This document shows, in pieces, positions 1 to 5,144 of a DNA stretch of 7,312 nucleotides. The notes beneath the pieces were generated by a model that saw only the letters and a list, made by a program, of their open reading frames with translations, was not told the origin of the DNA and ran no database searches. Within the stretch, counting starts at the first letter, position 1. The number at the start of each line of letters is the position of its first letter. The stretch is from Planctomycetota bacterium (GTDB taxonomy: Bacteria; Planctomycetota; Planctomycetia; Pirellulales; Pirellulaceae). Both the position numbers and the translations under genes were made by a program. Location: positions 1 to 7,312 of the forward strand of contig JAHWKS010000255.1 of the NCBI GenBank assembly GCA_019347795.1, given 5' to 3'.

Positions 1-1
1 C

Positions 2-3000
2 CGGCCGACCATTTCCTTCATAGACAGCTTCACATCCCACACGATTGCCGTGCGCGTGACCGACGGCGGCGGACTCTTTGATTTGGGAACCACGACGCTG
101 CTGGACCTGCGGGCCTTGTACAGCGCCTTTCATGGTTTGGTGCCCGAAGTCGACGTGCTGAACGCTGAAGCGAGTCGCTTGGCCACCTTTGTCACGGACG
201 CCACCGCGCCAGACTTGGTCGCAGAGCTCGATTCGATTCACGATGCGCTGACAAACATACAGGCCCAACTCGCTACCATTGCGGCTCGAATTGCCCTTGC
301 GACAGAAGCCGATGTGCCGCCGCTAGAGGCGGACATTGCTGTCGTGACGCAGGAATCGGCGATTATTGGAGACCGGCTGAACGCCCTCGCGCGTCCTCTT
401 ACAAACAAGGCTCCTGTCGCCAATGCCGGGGCGCCTTACACGCTGGCAGAGGATGCGTCCGTGGCATTTACCCTGACTGGCTCGGACCCGGATGGCGACC
501 CGCTGACTTTCCAGATCATCACCGGCCCAGCGCATGGCGCCCTGAGCGGCGTCGCCCCGCACCTGACATACACGCCAGGCGCCGATTTCAACGGCGCCGA
601 CAGTTTCACCTTCAAAGTCAATGACGGTTTGGTCGACAGCAGTGCGGTCACCGTCAGCATCGTCGTGACGGAAGTAAATGACGTTCCGGTGCGCACTGCG
701 GGAACGGTCACCGACCTCACAGTGGCCGAGGACGCCGTCGCCACCTCCTTGGGCCTGGGCGCGCTGGCGTACAGCCCGGGCGGCTCGAGCGGAAATGAGA
801 CCAGCCAAGTCCTGAGCTTCGCGGTAAAGGAGGTTCCCGCTGCCACTCTCGGGACGATTCTGCTCGCGGATGGCGCTACGGTCGTTTCCGCCGACACAGG
901 CTATAGCCTGGCGCAGATTCAGGGCATGCAGTTCAGGCCTACGCTCAACGCTCACGGTTCGGGCCAGTTCGCCTTCACCGTCACGGATAACGGCGCGACG
1001 AATGGGGCCTCCGATCCTAAGACCTTGGCCGAGTCACTGGCGATCGTTGTGAGTTCCGTCAATGACGCCCCGACTGCGGGCACGGTCGCGGACCAGACGG
1101 TCGAGGGCAGCACCGGCAGCTTCGAGGTAACTCTTGCCGGGCTGACTGCCGGGCCGGTCAATGAGTCCAGCCAATCTCTCACTGTCACGGCGACTTCGAG
1201 CAACCCCGGCCTGATCCCTGACCCGGTCGTCGGAACGATCGCGGGCGGGTCGGTCACCCTGACCCTCTCCCCAGTGGCCCGCACCCTCGGCACGGCCCGT
1301 ATCACCGTCACCGTCCAGGACAACGGCGGCATCGCCGGCCCCGGCGCGGCCGACATGGTGACCCGTACGTTCGACGTGGTGGTCAGGGACACCACTCCTC
1401 CGGAGACGAGCATCGACAGCGGCACGAAGGGGCTGACCAACAGTAGCAGCGCCGCGTTTACGTTCTCCGCCACCGACACGGTCAGCGCCGCGACATTCGC
1501 ATACAGCCTGGACGGCGGCCCTTACACGGCTTTGAGCGGAAATACGCTGTCTCTCACCGGTCTGGCGGAAGGCAAGCATATCTTGGACGTGCGCGCGACC
1601 GACGCGGCGGGCAACTCCGACCCCACGCCCGCCAGCATCACCTGGACGGTGGACACCGTGCCCCCGGACGTATCCGCCCCCGACCTGGACGCCGCCGGCG
1701 ACACCGGCGCCTCTGACGGCGACGATATAACCAAGGCCACCACTGTGATTGTCCGCGGCACGGCGGAAGCCGGCAGCACCATCAGCCTCTTGGAAGGCAC
1801 GTCGGTGCGAGCCACAGCCTTTCGGGATGGCGACGGTGCCTGGAGCTTCGATGTCAACTTGACAGAAGGCAGTCACACACTGCACGCCACGGCGACCGAC
1901 GCGGCCGGTAACACCAGCACCTCAGGAGTTCTGACGGTCCTTGTTGACACGACGGCCCCGACCATCAGCGCCGCTCGCACTGGTCAGGACTATGCCGACG
2001 CCCACGCTGGCTGGAACGACACCGACGTGGTGGTGAGCTTCACGGCCAGCGACTCGCTCTCCGGCGGTGTAAGCAATCCCGCCGACCAGGTGCTGGCGAA
2101 CGAGGGCGTCAACCAGTCGGCGACCGCCACGGTTGCCGACCTGGCCGGCAATAGCGCCAGTATCACCACCAGTGGAATCAACATTGACAAGACTGCGCCA
2201 TCGATCAGCGGCGCGGCCGACCGCGCCGCCAACACGCACGGCTGGTACAACGCCGACGTCACGGTGACCTTCACACCCGGTGACGCGCTTTCGGGCGTGG
2301 ACAGCGCAACCGGGCCGATCACGCTGGGCGAGCGCGCGAACCAGAGTGTCACGGGCGTCGTTATGGACAAAGCCGGCAACACGGCCGAGGTCACGGTCGG
2401 TGGAATCAATATCGACAAGACCGCTCCCACGATCAGTGGCGCGCCTGACCGCACGGCCAATGCGCATGGCTGGTACAACGCCGACGTGACGGTCAGCTTC
2501 ACGCCCGGCGACGCACTCTCGGGCGTGGACAGCGCGACCGGCCCCGTCACACTGGGCGAAGGCGCGGGCCAGAGCGTCACGGGCACGGTCACCGACAAAG
2601 CCGGCAACAGCGCCAGCGCCAGTGTCGGCGGGATCAACATCGACAAGACCGCGCCATCGATCACAGCCCAGCGGGATACGGCGGCCAACGCTCACGGCTG
2701 GAACAACACCGATGTGGCCAGCAGCTACAGCGCGGCAGACGCCCTCTCCGGGCTGCTGTCCTCCGCCAGCGGATCGCACACGTTCACCGCGGAAGGGGCT
2801 AATCAGAGCCATACCTTCACCGTCGAGGACAAGGCCGGCAACAGCGCCAGCGCCACGGTCGGCGGCGTTAACATCGACAAAACGGCGCCGGTAATCACGG
2901 CCAGCCGCACGGGCCAGGCCTATGCCGACGCGCACAGCGGCTGGAACAACACCGATGTGGTGGTCAGCTTCACAGCCAGCGACGCACTTTCCGGCGGCGT

Positions 3001-4324
3001 GAGCAATCCCGCCGAACAGGTGTTGGGCGAAGGCGCCAACCAAACGGCCGCCGCCACGGTCACCGACCTGGCCGGCAACAGCGCCAGCGCCAGCATCGTG
3101 GGCATCAATGTCGACAAGACGGCGCCGACGATCAGCGGCGCTCCCGACCGGGCGGCCAATACCCACGGCTGGTACAAGGCCGACGTGACGGTGAGTTGGA
3201 CAGCGAGCGATGCACTCTCTGGCGGCGTCACGGCGCCGGCCGACGTTGTGCTTGGCGAAGGGGCCAATCAGGTCGTGACGCGGACGGTGACCGACCTGGC
3301 TGGAAACTCGACGACGGGGACTGTCGGGCCGATCAACATCGACAAGGCTGCCCCGACGATCGTCATCGAAGGCTACGACATCGCCGTGCCGGGTGAATTG
3401 CTCGTTTATCTCGGCGGCAATAGCAGCGATAGCCTGAGCATGCTCGACGTGAACAGCTTTAGCTGGCAGATGAACACGCTCACCGGCGCGGACGATACCT
3501 TTAGCTTCACGCCGACGCAGCCTGGCGTCTACACCGTTGCCTTGAGCGCCGCCGACCTGGCGGGCAACCTTGCGAGCGCCGCCAAGCAAGTGAACGTGGA
3601 AACAGCGGTGCTGCGCAACGGCGAGTTGCTGGTCGGCGGGACGATTGGCAATGACGACATCTACATGGCGCCGTCCGGGGCCCCTGGCGCACTCGAAGTG
3701 TTCGTCGGCGGGGTTTCGCAAGGTGTGTTTACGCCGACCAACCGCATTTTGGTCTACGGTCAGGCGGGCCATGACGACCTGGAAGTGGCGGGAAGCATAA
3801 ACCTTGCCGCCTGGCTCTACGGCGGCCAGGGAAATGATCGCCTGAAAGGCGGCGCGGGACCCGATGTGCTGCTGGGTGAAGACGGCGACGATCTGCTCGT
3901 GGGCGGCGGCGGGCGCGACATGCTCGTCGGCGGCAATGGTCTGGACCGCCTCGTGGGCAACGCTGACGACGATATCCTTATCGCCGGCCGGCTCGCGTTC
4001 GCGAATCAGGATAACGCGATTTCGCCCATCATGCAGGAATGGACTTCCGGCCGCGATTGGGACACGCGGACCGCGAACATCCGGGGGAGCAACGCCGATC
4101 CGGCGAGCTTCGCCCAACGCCTCAACGGTGAGTACTACCTCAAAATCGATGGAGCCGAACCGACCGTTGTTGACGACGGACAGAAAGACGTGCTCACCGG
4201 CTCGGCGGGCGCCGATTGGTTCTTTGCGCAATTGGACGGCGACGACGAGGCGGCGAAGGACAAGATTACCGACCTCGGCGCCGGCGAGTTCGCCGACGAT
4301 CTCGACTGGATTCTCGCGGAATAG
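2..4324 (+). CDS. Giant multidomain surface protein with Ig/cadherin-like repeats and RTX repeats (5' partial)
   Basis: No stop occurs in frame before the GTG at 50, and codons 2-49 read as a beta domain continuing into AVRVTDGGGLFD. The gene therefore begins upstream of the window, and GTG-50 is internal. Numbering from that GTG, the visible order is: end of a PKD/Ig-like domain (to ~20); a helical, coiled-coil-like stretch (~20-118); a Big_9/cadherin-like domain with DPDGD (121-209); two further cadherin-like domains (211-338, 340-446); Ig-like domains (448-536, 541-632); six tandem Ig-like repeats (633-1098); a PKD-like domain (~1101-1184); a pre-RTX beta region (1185-1256); six RTX nonapeptides (1258-1311); and a C-terminal block ending DDLDWILAE-stop (TAG). 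I see no cysteine in 1,424 residues, as is common for exported calcium-dependent RTX proteins. Its likely role is a secreted or cell-surface adhesin or matrix protein that folds on binding calcium outside the cell. The export route is not visible. No enzymatic domain is recognisable in this part, though one could lie upstream. Confidence 0.9.
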   Translation, partial: RPTISFIDSFTSHTIAVRVTDGGGLFDLGTTTLLDLRALYSAFHGLVPEVDVLNAEASRLATFVTDATAPDLVAELDSIHDALTNIQAQLATIAARIALATEADVPPLEADIAVVTQESAIIGDRLNALARPLTNKAPVANAGAPYTLAEDASVAFTLTGSDPDGDPLTFQIITGPAHGALSGVAPHLTYTPGADFNGADSFTFKVNDGLVDSSAVTVSIVVTEVNDVPVRTAGTVTDLTVAEDAVATSLGLGALAYSPGGSSGNETSQVLSFAVKEVPAATLGTILLADGATVVSADTGYSLAQIQGMQFRPTLNAHGSGQFAFTVTDNGATNGASDPKTLAESLAIVVSSVNDAPTAGTVADQTVEGSTGSFEVTLAGLTAGPVNESSQSLTVTATSSNPGLIPDPVVGTIAGGSVTLTLSPVARTLGTARITVTVQDNGGIAGPGAADMVTRTFDVVVRDTTPPETSIDSGTKGLTNSSSAAFTFSATDTVSAATFAYSLDGGPYTALSGNTLSLTGLAEGKHILDVRATDAAGNSDPTPASITWTVDTVPPDVSAPDLDAAGDTGASDGDDITKATTVIVRGTAEAGSTISLLEGTSVRATAFRDGDGAWSFDVNLTEGSHTLHATATDAAGNTSTSGVLTVLVDTTAPTISAARTGQDYADAHAGWNDTDVVVSFTASDSLSGGVSNPADQVLANEGVNQSATATVADLAGNSASITTSGINIDKTAPSISGAADRAANTHGWYNADVTVTFTPGDALSGVDSATGPITLGERANQSVTGVVMDKAGNTAEVTVGGINIDKTAPTISGAPDRTANAHGWYNADVTVSFTPGDALSGVDSATGPVTLGEGAGQSVTGTVTDKAGNSASASVGGINIDKTAPSITAQRDTAANAHGWNNTDVASSYSAADALSGLLSSASGSHTFTAEGANQSHTFTVEDKAGNSASATVGGVNIDKTAPVITASRTGQAYADAHSGWNNTDVVVSFTASDALSGGVSNPAEQVLGEGANQTAAATVTDLAGNSASASIVGINVDKTAPTISGAPDRAANTHGWYKADVTVSWTASDALSGGVTAPADVVLGEGANQVVTRTVTDLAGNSTTGTVGPINIDKAAPTIVIEGYDIAVPGELLVYLGGNSSDSLSMLDVNSFSWQMNTLTGADDTFSFTPTQPGVYTVALSAADLAGNLASAAKQVNVETAVLRNGELLVGGTIGNDDIYMAPSGAPGALEVFVGGVSQGVFTPTNRILVYGQAGHDDLEVAGSINLAAWLYGGQGNDRLKGGAGPDVLLGEDGDDLLVGGGGRDMLVGGNGLDRLVGNADDDILIAGRLAFANQDNAISPIMQEWTSGRDWDTRTANIRGSNADPASFAQRLNGEYYLKIDGAEPTVVDDGQKDVLTGSAGADWFFAQLDGDDEAAKDKITDLGAGEFADDLDWILAE
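1946..3343 (+). repeat. Six tandem Ig-like repeats of 76-80 residues within the surface protein
   Basis: Each unit begins with a (N)(I/V)DKTAP signature. The Asp of this signature is at residues 633, 713, 789, 865, 943, 1022 and, closing the array, 1099, giving spacings of 80, 76, 76, 78, 79 and 77. The shared core is DKTAPxI, about ten residues, HGW(Y/N)N(A/T)DV, a strand, (S/G/A)DALSG, EGANQ, then a strand with D(K/L)AGNS. Units 1 and 5 are near-copies (YADAH.GWN.TDVVVSFTASD). Units 2 and 3 are near-copies (GWYNADVTV.FTPGDALSGVDSATGP). Unit 4 is the outlier, and unit 6 joins a unit-2-like front to a unit-5-like rear. This is the bacterial Ig-like style seen in long surface adhesins, where repeats act as a stalk. 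Confidence 0.9.
3821..3982 (+). repeat. RTX calcium-binding nonapeptide array (six units)
   Basis: Residues 1258-1311 of the surface protein read as six consecutive nonapeptides of the GGxGxDxLx type: GGQGNDRLK, GGAGPDVLL, GEDGDDLLV, GGGGRDMLV, GGNGLDRLV and GNADDDILI. In known RTX proteins such repeats form a parallel beta-roll that binds calcium between turns and folds only outside the cell. The last unit has lost the second Gly of the motif and has Ala at the fourth position, as often happens at the edge of a roll. A related isolated motif, LTGSAGADWFFA, occurs at 1382-1393. Confidence 0.92.
3986..4321 (+). other. C-terminal block following the RTX array (about 112 residues)
   Basis: Residues 1313-1424 follow the beta-roll directly. 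They include an aromatic/Arg segment (IMQEWTSGRDWDTRTANIRG), a FAQRLNGEYYL segment, a VVDDGQKDVLTGSAGADWFF segment, and an acidic end with KDKITDLGAGEFADDLDWI. From memory, the same succession ends many planctomycete RTX proteins; I cannot verify this here. Its position suggests a cap of the beta-roll or a secretion or attachment signal. No known sorting motif (LPXTG, PEP-CTERM, or a C-terminal beta-strand ending in Phe) is present. Confidence 0.6.
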
Positions 4325-4435
4325 CGCGAATCGACCAGCCGAGGCTCACCAACCCCGGCGAACATTTGAGCCATTTCAACGAGCGTACCTCGCGGATCAT
4401 CAACATCACCAGCGAAGTCTACCAGCGGGCGAGGA

Positions 4436-4505
4436 AAAATGGATCAGGACTCTTTGATTTCACGCTTTCTTTTCAAAGGGTCTTGACCCGGTCCTGACCC
4501 TTTTT
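4436..4505. repeat. REP-like imperfect palindrome
   Basis: The outer arms 4436-4450 and 4491-4505 are inverted copies matching at 13 of 15 bases (core GGATCAGGAC against the complement of GTCCTGACCC). Inner arms 4448-4457 and 4473-4482 pair at 9 of 10. The right side also holds two adjacent 11-base direct copies, GGTCTTGACCC (4479-4489) and GGTCCTGACCC (4490-4500), and a small GGGTC-TT-GACCC hairpin (4478-4489). Nested palindromes of this size between converging genes resemble REP-type elements that are moved by Y1 (IS200-like) transposases. No transposase is present here, so mobility is inference. Confidence 0.55.
4475..4505 (+). terminator. Possible Rho-independent terminator 1 of the surface-protein gene
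   Basis: AAAGGGTC (4475-4482) pairs perfectly with GACCCTTT (4496-4503) across a 13-base loop and runs directly into a T-tract (4501-4505). It lies about 150 bases after the surface-protein stop codon. The stem is short, and the same bases also form the REP-like palindrome, so its terminator role is uncertain. Confidence 0.4.
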
Positions 4506-4527
4506 CGTGTTCCGGCGAAATTCGATA

Positions 4528-4552
4528 GACCGAAGTCGCATAGATTTCGGTC
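4528..4552. other. Small perfect hairpin between the genes
   Basis: GACCGAA (4528-4534) pairs with TTCGGTC (4546-4552) across an 11-base loop. It ends two bases before the left arm of the 122-bp element. No T-run follows on either strand, so it does not look like a terminator. It may be part of the neighbouring repeat or a transcript-end stabiliser. Confidence 0.4.
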
Positions 4553-4553
4553 C

Positions 4554-4616
4554 AGCCCTGAAAGGGCGCAACTCCGCGGCCAGGCCGGTCGCGCCCTTTC
4601 AGGGCTTTTGGTTTTT
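4554..4616 (+). terminator. Strong hairpin with T-runs, likely terminator 2 for the surface-protein gene
   Basis: A perfect 16-base inverted repeat (4554-4569 with 4591-4606) encloses a 21-base GC-rich loop and is followed by TTT(T), GG and six T (4607-4617 region). This fits a Rho-independent terminator read on the + strand. On the minus strand the same stem lies 15 bases after the lipoprotein stop but has no T-run behind it, so it may only stabilise that transcript's end. It also forms the left half of the 122-bp repeat element. Confidence 0.55.
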
Positions 4617-4675
4617 TCGACTATCGATCTCCCAGGGCTACGCCCTGGGCTATCGAGTTGGGCCGCTTCGCGGCT
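4554..4675. repeat. Compact multi-hairpin repeat element overlapping the 3' end of the lipoprotein gene
   Basis: The ends are a 21-base imperfect inverted repeat (4554-4574 against 4655-4675, 16 of 21 matching), each starting GAGTTG when read inward-out. Three related mini-hairpins with a TTC triloop occur: GCCCT-TTC-AGGGC on the minus strand at 4555-4567, the same on the plus strand at 4593-4605, and GCCGC-TTC-GCGGC at 4662-4674. The third differs from the others at both sides of its stem, so pairing is kept. A fourth hairpin, CCCAGGGC-TAC-GCCCTGGG, sits at 4631-4649, flanked by direct copies of CTATCGA (4621-4627, 4650-4656). The right end lies within the lipoprotein reading frame. I recall similar units scattered through planctomycete genomes, but copy number cannot be tested in one window. 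Confidence 0.65.
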
Positions 4676-5139
4676 GCAACTGCAAGGCGGTAGGCGGTGT
4701 TGTCGGGGGCCAGCTCGACGGCGCGGTGGAAGTGGTGGGCGGCTTCTTCGGTTCGGCCGGTGATGTCCAGCAGCAGCCCGAGGGAATAGTGGGCTTGGGC
4801 GTTCTTGCCGTCGCGCTGAAGGATGAGGCGGAGCTGCTGCTCCGCCTCGGTGTGTCGGTCCTGGGAGGCCCACAGGTCGGCCAGCAGCAGGCGGGCGTCG
4901 GGGTGGTCGGGATTGCGCTCGATCAGGGGAATGAGGAGCTTTTCGGCGGTTTCGACGTCGCCGTGGGCGGCGCGGTCGCGGGCGGCGGCCAGTTGCGCGG
5001 CGTCCCGCTTGCGGTCGAACGCGGCGACCGCCTCCTCGCGGCTCTTGGCGGACTCGGCGTCCTTGCCGGCGATCGGCAGCGACGCGCATCCCGAGAGGGC
5101 GGCGAGCGAAGTCAGCAGCAACAGGAACCGTGGAGCCAT
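4621..5139 (-). CDS. TPR-repeat outer-membrane lipoprotein, candidate pilotin for the adjacent secretin
   Basis: The 172-residue product starts MAPRFLLLLTSLAALSGC, a short lipoprotein signal with a positively charged n-region, a Leu-rich core and lipobox LSGC (Cys18). Ala at +2 fits outer-membrane sorting by the Lol rule. Three TPR motifs follow at about 47-78, 79-112 and 113-146, with the usual small/aromatic pattern (for example AHYSLGLLLDITGRTEEAAHHFHRAVELAPDN). The ATG is well placed: it lies five bases after the secretin stop, so the two genes are almost certainly co-transcribed. No clear Shine-Dalgarno sequence is seen, which suggests translational coupling. Family knowledge: TPR lipoproteins (PilF/PilW, TadD) assist secretin assembly in type IV and Tad pili, so a pilotin-like role is inferred. 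The last residues, about 156-172 (KRPNSIAQGVALGDR), come from a repeat element and are probably not part of the original fold. A general TPR scaffold is the alternative. Confidence 0.88.
   Translation of the reverse strand: MAPRFLLLLTSLAALSGCASLPIAGKDAESAKSREEAVAAFDRKRDAAQLAAARDRAAHGDVETAEKLLIPLIERNPDHPDARLLLADLWASQDRHTEAEQQLRLILQRDGKNAQAHYSLGLLLDITGRTEEAAHHFHRAVELAPDNTAYRLAVAAAKRPNSIAQGVALGDR
4825..4848. other. Perfect 10-bp inverted repeat inside the lipoprotein gene
   Basis: GAGGCGGAGC (4825-4834) and GCTCCGCCTC (4839-4848) are exact inverted copies with a 4-base gap. They encode the TEAEQQLRL helix of the second TPR motif. The mRNA could form a stable stem-loop here. It may only reflect codon use in a Glu/Gln/Leu-rich helix. 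Confidence 0.45.
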
Positions 5140-5144
5140 ATTCG

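Noticed and set aside
50..52. GTG at 50 as the true start of the surface-protein gene
   Set aside because: The frame is open to the window edge, and the upstream codons complete a beta-strand pattern. A start here would have no signal peptide and would begin in mid-domain.
71..84. 14-base exact match GGACTCTTTGATTT shared with 4447-4460 in the REP-like palindrome
   Set aside because: A chance match of this length is plausible in a window of this size. The first copy is an ordinary coding stretch and lacks the surrounding inverted repeats.
1946..3343. Possible CRISPR-like or satellite array because of regular spacing
   Set aside because: The units are about 230 bases, in frame, with no short constant repeat and no unique spacers. 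The periodicity is explained by protein domains.
1922..4231. Long minus-strand reading frame of 769 codons opposite the surface-protein gene
   Set aside because: It is a shadow of the repeat region. Its translation repeats with the same period as the sense Ig-like units, is rich in Arg/Gly/Ala/Val, and shows no independent domain, while the sense frame has clear domains throughout.
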